A stretch of DNA of 18,517 nucleotides. Origin: Chloroflexota bacterium (GTDB lineage Bacteria > Chloroflexota > Anaerolineae > Caldilineales > Caldilineaceae). The translations under genes were made by a program, and so were the position numbers. The stretch covers positions 1 to 18,517 of the forward strand of contig QEUW01000281.1 of NCBI GenBank assembly GCA_003577005.1, given 5' to 3'. The notes beneath the pieces are model-generated. The model was given only the letters and a program-made list of their open reading frames with translations. It was not told the DNA's origin and did not search any database. Of the stretch, positions 5,993 to 12,957 are shown piece after piece; position 1 is the stretch's first letter; the number at the start of each line of letters is the position of its first letter.

Positions 5993-8729
5993 TCGATTGG
6001 AGAGCTCCTCGGCCTACGGCCTTGTAAACAAAACCAAGTTCGTACATGACTTCCGGCTCGTAGATGTTGCGGCCATCCACGATATAGGGACGGCGCATCA
6101 GATTCTTGACGCGCACCAGGTCCAGGTGTTTGAACTCGTTCCACTCGGTGCAGATGAGCAGCGCATCCGCGCCGTCGGCGGCCTCGTACGGGTCCTCCCC
6201 CAGTCGGAGTTCGGGGTTGGCGCGGCCCGCATTGGTCATGGCCACCGGGTCGTAGGCTGTGACCACCGCACCCTCGTTCTGCACCATGCGGATGATGTCC
6301 AGCGCCGGCGACTCGCGGATGTCGTCGGTGTTGGGTTTGAAGGCCAGCCCCAGCACCCCGATGCGCCGGTCGAGCAGCTTGCCGCCCAACAACTCGCGCA
6401 GGTGGAGCAACGCCCAGCGCCGGGCATCCCGGTTGATGTCGATGACCGCACGCAACAAGGCCGGGTGTGAACCATGCACCAGCGCCATGTGTTCGAGCGC
6501 CTTGACATCTTTGGGAAAACAGTTGTGGCAGATCAGCCCAGAGGAGGCGATCACCGTCCCCGTGCTCGTCTCGACACTGTAGACGGTCGTCTCGACCTGT
6601 TCATACTCCACCGCCAGCACCGTCAGCGCCGCATACGAGCCATGACGGGTGAACCCGCGCTGTTTGATCTGCCGCTGGTAGCCGGCCAGCACCTGCTCGA
6701 TGCGTTGCTGATGTTTCTGACCAAAGACATCTTTGAGCGCCCACAGCTGCGCATAACCGCTGACCCGCAAAATATAGGCCATGCGCTGCGACTTGTTCAT
6801 CCAGCGTTCGCGGATCGAAGCGACAATGCCCAACGATTGGAGCAACAGCGCCATGCCATCGGCCAGTTTCTTGCTGACCGTGGCGTACTCATACATGAGA
6901 TTGGCGCCATCCTGTACTGCCGTAACGGCGCCGTCGCCGCTAAAGGCACCGCGCACGAGTTCATAGCGCAGCTCCGTGGGTACGTTGAAAACGAGCCGCG
7001 GCAAGGCCTTGTCTTCCGAGCGGATGCCACATTGCAGCACATTGCGCAGGAACCAGGCGAAGATGCGTGACGAGACCACAGTGCTCACGGCGCCAGGCCC
7101 GCGCCGTTCCATAAACTTCAGCCCCAGCTCGGCCAGGATGCGCCGTAGATCCGCCACATACTCGTGCTCGTTCTCGTGGAAGGAGAAGCCGACTCGTTCT
7201 CGCACCGCCCCGGCGCGACCGACATCCTGGCTGATGTAGCCCTCGGCCAGATAATAGCCGCAGAGACGGAGCAGATCGCCGGTGACCGGAATGAGGGCCT
7301 TGATCTTGGTGGCGGCCCCTTTGGCCGTGTAAAGCTCCAGGGTGCGCACATCCACATCGAGCACACCCAACCCGGCCAGGTGATAGAACAGGCGCAGCGA
7401 CATGCGGTTGAACCGCTTGATGTCATGCGGATAGCGCAACAGTTCGGGCGGGATGTGGGGCGCAAAGCGATCATAGGTGCGGCGAAACGTATCGTCGGTG
7501 GCCCCGACGATCACATCATCGGCCAGCGGCGTTCCCCGCAACAGTTCGATGAGGTTGAAATCAAGGGCCGGCTCTACCGGCGGCAGGTCACACAAGGCCA
7601 GCAGTTGGTCACCCGGCGCTACGGCAGCGGCAGGGATGACGCCAAATTGTTCGCCCTGCTTGATGATCACTGGGTGATCGGCAGTCACCTTGAGCGAACG
7701 TCCCATGCTGGCGCCAATTGTCACCATCGCGCCCCGATAGGGACGGCGGGTGATCGCCTGCACATCCGCTACAGTGGGTTGGCCAGTAGTCAGGTCAAAC
7801 GCCACGACTCGCTTGTCAACCGGCGTGATCACCTCGACGGTGTCTCCCTGAAAACTGGGGCCCGTTTCGGCAAAGAGAGTGGCAAAAGTCTCTGCCTTCA
7901 CTGTCGGGCTGTTGAGCGCAAAGAGCGTCTCATCGGCAGCAAAGCACGAGCCGCCGTAACCCAACCCCGCATTCAAAAAGGCGGGGCCGATGCGTTTGTC
8001 CAGCCCCATGCCAAAGGCCACCTCCTGCACGTCGGCGCCGAGCCGTTCGCAGATGGCGCCGATCTCGTTGATAAAGCTGATCTTGGTGGCGAGAAAGGCG
8101 TTGCTGGCATACTTGATCATCTCGGCCGTACGCAGGTCGGTGATGACGATACGGGTGCGCAGCGGGAAGTGGAGTTGCGCCACCTTTTCGGCCGCCTCGC
8201 GGTTGACGCTCCCGACGACCACCCGGTCCGGGTTCATAAAGTCATAGAGCGCCGAGCCTTCGCGGGTAAATTCGGGGCAACTGACCACATCAAAGGGGAC
8301 GGGTTCACGCTGGCTACGGCGGATGATGTTCGCCACCCAGTCGCCTGTGCCCACCGGCACGGTGCTCTTGTTGATCACCACGAGCGGCGCCTTCATGTGC
8401 TGTGCAATCGACTGAGCGGCCATGCGCACATATTGCAGGTCCGCCTCGCCGTCGACACCGCTGGGTGTGCCGACACAGATAAAGACAAATTCGGCGTCGG
8501 CCAGCGCCTCGGCATAGTCGGTGGTAAAACTCAGCCGGCCCGCCTTGACGTTGCGGGCGATCATCTCGCTGAGACCGGGTTCATAGATAGGCACCTCGCC
8601 CCGGCGCAACATATCGATCTTTTCCTGGCTAATGTCAATACAGGTTACTTTGTTGCCCATATCGGCAAAACAGGTGCCGGTGGAGAGGCCGACATACCCC
8701 GTGCCGGCCACGGCGATGACGTTCTTCAT
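5952..8729 (-). CDS. ugd: UDP-glucose 6-dehydrogenase precursor interrupted by an intein
   Basis: The enzyme oxidises UDP-glucose to UDP-glucuronate with two NAD+, for envelope polysaccharides or glycolipids. The 925-codon frame contains 450 residues of normal dehydrogenase split by a 475-residue intein. Residues 1-261 hold the NAD fold (GTGYVG at 9-14), TVPVGTG, CPEF and the central helix with Lys206 and Asn210; residues 737-925 begin CFPKD and hold [15 protein letters not shown]. Joining them recreates GYGGSCFPKD with the catalytic Cys at mature position 262 and Asp at 266; relative to Lys206 this is the same spacing as Lys204/Cys260/Asp264 of the S. pyogenes enzyme (from memory). Without splicing the enzyme must be inactive. 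ATG 8729 follows AAGGAG (read from 8739-8744) by 9 bases. The gene lies 26 bases after the flippase-like gene and overlaps the M16 peptidase gene, so it is part of an operon. Confidence 0.95.
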   Translation of the reverse strand: MKNVIAVAGTGYVGLSTGTCFADMGNKVTCIDISQEKIDMLRRGEVPIYEPGLSEMIARNVKAGRLSFTTDYAEALADAEFVFICVGTPSGVDGEADLQYVRMAAQSIAQHMKAPLVVINKSTVPVGTGDWVANIIRRSQREPVPFDVVSCPEFTREGSALYDFMNPDRVVVGSVNREAAEKVAQLHFPLRTRIVITDLRTAEMIKYASNAFLATKISFINEIGAICERLGADVQEVAFGMGLDKRIGPAFLNAGLGYGGSCFAADETLFALNSPTVKAETFATLFAETGPSFQGDTVEVITPVDKRVVAFDLTTGQPTVADVQAITRRPYRGAMVTIGASMGRSLKVTADHPVIIKQGEQFGVIPAAAVAPGDQLLALCDLPPVEPALDFNLIELLRGTPLADDVIVGATDDTFRRTYDRFAPHIPPELLRYPHDIKRFNRMSLRLFYHLAGLGVLDVDVRTLELYTAKGAATKIKALIPVTGDLLRLCGYYLAEGYISQDVGRAGAVRERVGFSFHENEHEYVADLRRILAELGLKFMERRGPGAVSTVVSSRIFAWFLRNVLQCGIRSEDKALPRLVFNVPTELRYELVRGAFSGDGAVTAVQDGANLMYEYATVSKKLADGMALLLQSLGIVASIRERWMNKSQRMAYILRVSGYAQLWALKDVFGQKHQQRIEQVLAGYQRQIKQRGFTRHGSYAALTVLAVEYEQVETTVYSVETSTGTVIASSGLICHNCFPKDVKALEHMALVHGSHPALLRAVIDINRDARRWALLHLRELLGGKLLDRRIGVLGLAFKPNTDDIRESPALDIIRMVQNEGAVVTAYDPVAMTNAGRANPELRLGEDPYEAADGADALLICTEWNEFKHLDLVRVKNLMRRPYIVDGRNIYEPEVMYELGFVYKAVGRGALQSNGASNPDEASAEE
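6522..7946 (-). other. Intein with LAGLIDADG homing endonuclease inside UDP-glucose dehydrogenase
   Basis: The in-frame insert spans residues 262-736. It begins with Cys ([11 protein letters not shown], block A) and has block B at [11 protein letters not shown] (346-356) with the Thr-x-x-His pair Thr349/His352. It ends [21 protein letters not shown], blocks F and G, with penultimate His735 and terminal Asn736; the next residue is Cys737. All residues for standard class 1 splicing are present. The middle (about 385-700) is an endonuclease-type domain with two LAGLIDADG-like motifs: [11 protein letters not shown] (489-499, acidic Glu496) and [11 protein letters not shown] (591-601, acidic Asp599). 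Both acidic positions are kept, so the endonuclease may be active. The insertion site, between Ser and the catalytic Cys of GGSCFPKD, is the most conserved part of the host enzyme, as is usual for inteins. No frameshift or stop is seen. Confidence 0.95.
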
Positions 8730-8738
8730 GGTTTATGA

Positions 8739-8744
8739 CTCCTT
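8739..8744 (-). promoter_or_regulatory. Ribosome binding site of the UDP-glucose dehydrogenase gene
   Basis: AAGGAG on the coding strand, 9 bases before the ATG, located in the 26-base gap after the flippase-like gene. It shows independent translation initiation within the operon. Confidence 0.6.
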
Positions 8745-8755
8745 AATAAATAGAA

Positions 8756-9826
8756 CTAGTCGTTGAGCACGACCGTTGTATCACCTACCATCTTCTCCTG
8801 ATCCTCTGGCGCCGGCTCGTGTGCAACCGTCGCTGCAACCGCTTGTTTCTCGGCACGCGCAAAATCAGACCAGCGCAACTGGGCCCGCCAGAAATAATAG
8901 CCGCCCACCAACGTCACCGGCAGCCAGAGCGCAGCATGAAGCGTAAAGGTGTAACTGGCGGCCATGCTCGCCTCGACGCCAAATTGTTTGAGGACTTCGA
9001 TACCCGGCGTATCGAAAGTGCCGATATAGCCCGGCGCAGAGGGCAGCGTCGTTGCCAGGTTGACCAGCCCATTCATCAACATCAAGACCAAGAAGCTGAC
9101 CTGAAAGTCGAAGGCATGCATGACAAACCAATACTTCACCGTCTCCATCAGCCAGATCACAATACTGGTGACAAAGATCATCGTCACATCAGTCGGGCTG
9201 CTCAGGCTGTGGAGTCCGGCCATGAATCGCCCATACAGGTCATCGGTGCGCAAACGAATCGACTGGGGCAGCAGACGGTCGGCGCACCAGCGGTAGACGG
9301 CGGCCATCCGTTGTGGACGGACGGCCATCCACACAAAAAAGAAAGTCGCCGCCAATAGTAACACGGTTAACACCAAGACGGCCTTGCGATATCCTGACGG
9401 AAGTGAGGGCGCAAATGGTAGCACCAGAAAGACAAAGATCAGCATGACCAGCGCGTCGAAGACACGCTCGATAAGCACCGTAGCCAGGCTCGACGAAATC
9501 GCAATGCCTTCGGTGCGCCGCAAGACGTAAGAGCGGATTACCTCGCCTGCCCGGAACGGGTAGATATTATTGCCAAAGTAACCGATGCAGACAAGGGGGT
9601 AAAGATGGCGTAGGGGGATAGCTTTGAAGTGGCGGAGTGTGTAGTGCCAACGCCAGCTGCGCGCCCAAAGCCCCACAAAGTAAACGGCTATGCCGGGCAG
9701 CAGCCACCAGTAATTGGCTGTCCGCAGTGCCTCTCCTACCTCGGCTAGGTGTAGACCGCGCAGTGCAAAATAGAGAAAGCCAGCGCTAATCACAGCGCCA
9801 AGCAACAGTTGCCAGTAGCGTCTCAA
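8756..9826 (-). CDS. Lysylphosphatidylglycerol synthase-TM / flippase-like membrane protein (UPF0104)
   Basis: This 356-residue integral membrane protein has about eight hydrophobic segments and a charged C-terminal tail of roughly 40 residues. Family landmarks are GNNIYPFRAGEVIRSYVL at about 85-102, SSLATVLIERVFD next to it, and PSAPGYIGTFD near residue 265; together these identify the LPG_synthase_TM family (PF03706, YbhN/AglD-like). Members are proposed to move or remodel lipid-linked sugars or charged lipids; the biochemical role is not proven for most. It lacks the C-terminal soluble lysyl-transferase domain of MprF. It is the first gene of the cluster with UDP-glucose dehydrogenase, which suggests work on glucuronate-containing glycolipids or polysaccharide precursors. 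The start is TTG at 9826, with GAGG 5 bases upstream; no ATG fits as well. Confidence 0.88.
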   Translation of the reverse strand: MRRYWQLLLGAVISAGFLYFALRGLHLAEVGEALRTANYWWLLPGIAVYFVGLWARSWRWHYTLRHFKAIPLRHLYPLVCIGYFGNNIYPFRAGEVIRSYVLRRTEGIAISSSLATVLIERVFDALVMLIFVFLVLPFAPSLPSGYRKAVLVLTVLLLAATFFFVWMAVRPQRMAAVYRWCADRLLPQSIRLRTDDLYGRFMAGLHSLSSPTDVTMIFVTSIVIWLMETVKYWFVMHAFDFQVSFLVLMLMNGLVNLATTLPSAPGYIGTFDTPGIEVLKQFGVEASMAASYTFTLHAALWLPVTLVGGYYFWRAQLRWSDFARAEKQAVAATVAHEPAPEDQEKMVGDTTVVLND

Positions 9827-9855
9827 GCGAACCTCAGACTAGAAAAACAGGCAAG

Positions 9856-9885
9856 ATGCTACCTTACCTACAGCGTTACTGACAA
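9856..9885 (-). promoter_or_regulatory. Candidate promoter of the flippase-ugd-M16 cluster
   Basis: On the - strand, TTGTCA (9880-9885) and TAGCAT (9856-9861) are separated by 18 bases and lie 29 bases before the TTG start. The -35 box matches the consensus at 5 of 6 positions and the -10 at 4 of 6. It is found by eye only. Confidence 0.35.
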
Positions 9886-10325
9886 TGGAGCATATCACAG
9901 GCTGGCGACGATCTCAAAGCAGGCCAGCAACAAAAACAGGCTGGATGACACGTGGTTCATCGGCTGCTCAGATAGACCCACAGAGCTTTCTAACCATACA
10001 AGTAGACGCAAAATTCATGCTGGAGTTCAGTATATTCTCATTTGAGGGTCAGGTTCGACAGATAGTAGTTGATGATATACCATATACTATCATGCCGGTG
10101 ACACTGACATGTGCGCCGAATCTGGTGGAACACCAGTTACTCTGGCAGCAGACCATAACCCCGCTCAAGTTGTTGCTCAACTCGAATGTCGGGCCGGTGA
10201 GATCAGCCCGGCCAAATCTCAAGCGAACCGGCCCGATACGCTGCAACTCCATCAAGAATTGGCTGTCATCTGCGCTGGGGATGCCTGACGGCGGCCAAAA
10301 GCATCGAAGGCAAAGGAACGTCATC
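9886..10325. other. Non-coding region between divergent genes with a stacked inverted repeat
   Basis: About 500 bases separate the TTG start of the flippase-like gene from the start of the oxidoreductase. The oxidoreductase frame is open back to 9885, but that part does not resemble the family and sits upstream of the Rossmann start, so I treat it as non-coding. The segment is AT-richer around 10020-10090. Possible - but weak - promoter elements are TCGACA (10055-10060) and TATACC (10076-10081), 15 bases apart. A perfect 10-bp inverted repeat TCGGGCCGGT / ACCGGCCCGA (10189-10198 / 10227-10236) encloses a second stem GAGAT / ATCTC (10199-10203 / 10216-10220), giving a stacked hairpin about 90 bases before the start codon. 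Confidence 0.4.
10312..10318 (+). promoter_or_regulatory. Ribosome binding site that decides the oxidoreductase start
   Basis: AAAGGAA lies 7 bases before GTG 10326 (10 before the adjacent GTG 10329). It coincides with the expected beginning of the Rossmann fold and argues against the upstream ATG at 9885. Confidence 0.5.
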
Positions 10326-11416
10326 GTGGTGAAACCATTCGGCCTGGTCGGCGTTGGCGGTAACACAGTGGGCAGCCGCCGCGGGTTGAGCCACGCGCGC
10401 CACCTGGCCGCGCTCGACGCCGGGCAGATTGTCGCCGTCTGCGATCTTGTCGCCGAGGCCGCACAGAGCGCCGCCGCCCAACTTAATGCCACGGCCTACA
10501 CCGATTTCGAGCGTTTTCTGCGCCACGGGATCGATGTAGTGATCCTGGCGACACCTGATAACTTTCATGCCCGGCAGGCGGCCTTGGCGCTGGAAGCCGG
10601 TGTTGGTGTCATCTCCGAGGTGCCGGCCACGACCACTGTGGCAGATGGCCGGCGCTTGGTACAGGCCTTTCGCAAGAGTGGCGGCTTTTACATGCTGCTC
10701 GAAAACTACGGCTATCGTGATGAGATCGAACTGATCCGCCGTATGGTGCAGGCCGGCAAATTTGGCGATGTCTACTTTGGTGAGGGCGAGTACATCCATG
10801 ATTGCCGCGGCCTCAATCGTTTTGCCGATGGCAGCCTCACCTGGCGCGGCCGCCAGTTCTCCACCTATGTCTATATCTGGCACAGCCTGCGCCCGCTGCT
10901 CTACATCCTCGACGACCGCCCGACGCGCGTCAGCGCCATGACTACCCTACGGCCGGGCCGGCCCAGACGGCAGCGGGGCGGCTGCTCAAGATTCGCGTCG
11001 ATATCGTCTCACCACGACCGCACTTGATGGATTACTACGCCCTACAAGGCACAAGGGGTTCGTTTGAGGGAACGCGCGGCTTTGGCGACCCGCCCCGCAT
11101 CTGGCTGGAGGAGCTCGAACCGGCGGACCGTCCCGGCAAGTCCGGCCCTAGCGTGCATTGGCGTCTGCTGGCCGAGTTCGAGCAGGAATTTATCCCTGAC
11201 CGTGTCGCTGCCCGCGCCGACGCCGCCCGCACCGGTCATGGCGGCTCGGATTACTGGACGATGAAAGCGTTTGTGGACGCTTTTCGCCGGGGCGAGCCTT
11301 CGCCGGTGGATGTCTATCGGGCGCTCGACTGTTCGCTGCCCGGCCCGCTGGCGTTAGAATCGGCGCGCCAGGGCGGGGTGCCAATCGACATTCCAAATCC
11401 GCGGGACTTCACGTAA
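10326..11416 (+). pseudogene. Gfo/Idh/MocA-family oxidoreductase broken by a frameshift
   Basis: The first part, from GTG 10326, gives KPFGLVGVGGNTVGSRRG (Rossmann GxGG), VVILATPDNFHA, VISEVPATTTVADG and MLLENYGYRDEIELIRRM, all typical of an NAD(P)-dependent sugar or inositol dehydrogenase-like protein. After VSAMTTL (about 10950) the frame degenerates and stops at 11027. The frame one base back carries on with GRLLKIRVDIVSPRPHLMDYYALQG, a conserved continuation of this family, and ends normally at 11416. The change of frame lies between about 10948 and 10978, in the GC-rich stretch CGGCCGGGCCGGCC, and equals loss of one base. The combined product would be about 363 residues, normal for the family. 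The EVP in place of the usual catalytic EKP lysine motif is typical of a subfamily, I believe, not of decay. A sequencing or assembly error is as likely as a real mutation. Confidence 0.85.
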
Positions 11417-11426
11417 AAACAGCGGT

Positions 11427-11460
11427 TCACATAGAGCACAGAGGAGGCACAGAGACCACA
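11427..11460. repeat. CACAGAG-rich intergenic tract
   Basis: The 34 bases just after the oxidoreductase stop contain GCACAGAG, GGCACAGAG and related ACATAGAG units spaced about 7-13 bases apart. A comparable tract made of GAAACACAGAA units occurs at 16806-16853. I recall such ACAGAG-rich sequences scattered between genes in several phyla, including Chloroflexota; the function is unknown. Confidence 0.4.
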
Positions 11461-11482
11461 CCTTTTCACTTCCTGTCCCCCG

Positions 11483-11500
11483 ACTGATCCGAAGATCAGT
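11483..11500. terminator. Short hairpin with CGAA loop after the oxidoreductase
   Basis: ACTGATC (11483-11489) and GATCAGT (11494-11500) pair perfectly around the tetraloop CGAA. It lies 67 bases after the oxidoreductase stop. No T-run follows, so termination is only one possible role. Confidence 0.3.
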
Positions 11501-11669
11501 GAATTTGCCTGCGCCCTGTGATATACTCTCCAACCAGACAGCAGAGGGAGGGCGCGTCGTCCACTATGCCCGCTATGATCATCTCGACGAGGCGTTAGCA
11601 AAGGCAGGCCTCGCCAACTCGGATGAGATCAGGCAAAAAGGCAATTCCGCTCACACCTATCCGGAATGA
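11499..11669 (+). CDS. Possible 56-residue protein of unknown function
   Basis: An open frame from GTG 11499 to TGA 11669 ends 7 bases before the likely ATG of the MFS transporter gene. The C-terminal two thirds read like genuine protein (GGRVVHYARYDHLDEAL, then AKAGLANSDEIRQKG), with a balanced charge pattern and a predicted amphipathic helix. The first 15 residues look less protein-like, and the start overlaps a hairpin, so the true start could be the TTG at 11505 or lie elsewhere. I do not recognise a family. It could be a small leader gene coupled to the transporter, or the remnant tail of a lost gene. Confidence 0.3.
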   Translation: MNLPAPCDILSNQTAEGGRVVHYARYDHLDEALAKAGLANSDEIRQKGNSAHTYPE

Positions 11670-11676
11670 GAACGGC

Positions 11677-12939
11677 ATGATCGTACGTCTCTTGCAGAAT
11701 CGGGATTTTCTCTATCTCTGGTTGGCGCAGATCGCCGCCACATTGGGCAACGAACTGTACAATATCGGCGTAATGGTCGCCATCTACGAACTCACCGGTT
11801 CGGCGCTCCAGGCAACCGGCGTACTGCTGGCGCGCACGCTGCCTCCCTTTCTCTTTAGTCCGCTGGCCGGCGCGGTGGTCGACCGCTACGACCGCCGCCT
11901 GGTGCTGGCGGGGATGAATCTGCTGCGCGCTGCGCTGGTGGCGTTTGTCTTGCTCTCGAGCGCAGGTGAAGTGACCAGCATCTGGCTGGTCTACAGCATC
12001 GTCTTTGGGATCGCCCTGGCCGATGTCTTTTACAAGCCGGCCCAGATGGCGCTCATTCCTTCGCTGGTGGCGCGCAATGACCTTGTGCGGGCAAATAGCC
12101 TGACCATGAGCACGAATCTAGCCGCGTTTGCCCTGGCCTACGGTGCAGGCGGCTGGCTGTTGCTCCAGTTCGGCGGGCGCACCTTGATCCTGATCGACCT
12201 GACCTGTTTTCTGTTCGGTGCGGCCATTGCGTTGCAGATCAGAGGGCGGCCTGCGCACGACAGCGATCCAGAACGGGCTGCCCTTGCACCGTTGCACCGC
12301 ATGATCGGCGACGGCGTGCGCTATCTGCGCCGGCATAACCTTGCCCGCGCCCTGGTGACGATGGAGGCGCTGGAACACTGGCCCCACGGCATCTGGACGG
12401 CGTCGATTATGTTGGTTTTTGCTGAACAGGCCCTCAGTACAACAACGGATGCGTGGGGCTATCAACTGGCAGTCTTTTGGGGCAGCAATGTGGTGGGCGC
12501 TGTTTTGGCTATGTTGTTGGCGAACCAGTTGGCGCAACGGCCAGGCCGGATGATCATCGTCAATGCGTTTATCAACAGCGCGCTGACCCTCTTCTATGCG
12601 CTCAGCCCCAATCTAGCGATTGCCCTTTTGATCTGTGCATTCTACGGCGTACCGGGCGCCTTCCGCGATGTGGCGCAGGATACGCTCTTGCAATCGTCGG
12701 TAGAGCAGCGGATGCTGGGCCGCGTGTACGCCACCCGCCAGATGTTGCTCAGCATCTGCCTGATGGTAGCTGCCCTCTTCTTTGCCTGGCTGGCCGACCA
12801 GGCGCCGGTGCGTTTAGTCTATCTCATCGGCGGCGCGCTCTATTTGGGGACAGCCTTCTATGCGCTCGCCCAGTCATCGCTGCGCAATGCCCGGCTGGCT
12901 CACGGGCAACCGGCGGCCGAAGTTGTGGTCGCCTCATAA
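11677..12939 (+). CDS. MFS transporter, MFS_3 (EntS-like) type
   Basis: A hydrophobic protein of about 420 residues with some 10-12 membrane segments. The N-terminus LLQNRDFLYLWLAQIAATLG is the typical opening of MFS_3 permeases. The loop AGAVVDRYDRRLVL after the second segment corresponds to the MFS signature Gx3-D-R-x-G-R-R/K region. DVFYKPAQMALIPSLV and FRDVAQDTLLQSSVEQRMLGRVYATRQM (by position about 330-360) are also family-typical. The substrate cannot be predicted; relatives include enterobactin and macrolide-type exporters, so drug or metabolite efflux is the general expectation. ATG 11677 places the conserved opening right at the N-terminus; ATG 11623 adds 18 polar residues and is an alternative. 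Neither has a strong ribosome site. The gene is convergent with the next MFS gene, with only 18 bases between the stops and no hairpin seen there. Confidence 0.88.
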   Translation: MIVRLLQNRDFLYLWLAQIAATLGNELYNIGVMVAIYELTGSALQATGVLLARTLPPFLFSPLAGAVVDRYDRRLVLAGMNLLRAALVAFVLLSSAGEVTSIWLVYSIVFGIALADVFYKPAQMALIPSLVARNDLVRANSLTMSTNLAAFALAYGAGGWLLLQFGGRTLILIDLTCFLFGAAIALQIRGRPAHDSDPERAALAPLHRMIGDGVRYLRRHNLARALVTMEALEHWPHGIWTASIMLVFAEQALSTTTDAWGYQLAVFWGSNVVGAVLAMLLANQLAQRPGRMIIVNAFINSALTLFYALSPNLAIALLICAFYGVPGAFRDVAQDTLLQSSVEQRMLGRVYATRQMLLSICLMVAALFFAWLADQAPVRLVYLIGGALYLGTAFYALAQSSLRNARLAHGQPAAEVVVAS

Positions 12940-12957
12940 ATTCCCCGATTTTCCAGG

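Noticed and set aside
7164..8738. Long (524-codon) + strand frame opposite the UDP-glucose dehydrogenase gene
   Set aside because: It lies entirely antisense to a certain gene in GC-rich DNA, with low-complexity His/Arg/Gly-rich translation and no recognisable motif.
9885..10325. In-frame N-terminal extension of the oxidoreductase from ATG 9885
   Set aside because: Its translation does not resemble the family, precedes the Rossmann fold, and a ribosome site plus GTG occurs exactly at the expected start (10326).
11427..11460. CRISPR-like direct repeats
   Set aside because: Units are short, irregular and without uniform spacers; no cas gene is nearby.
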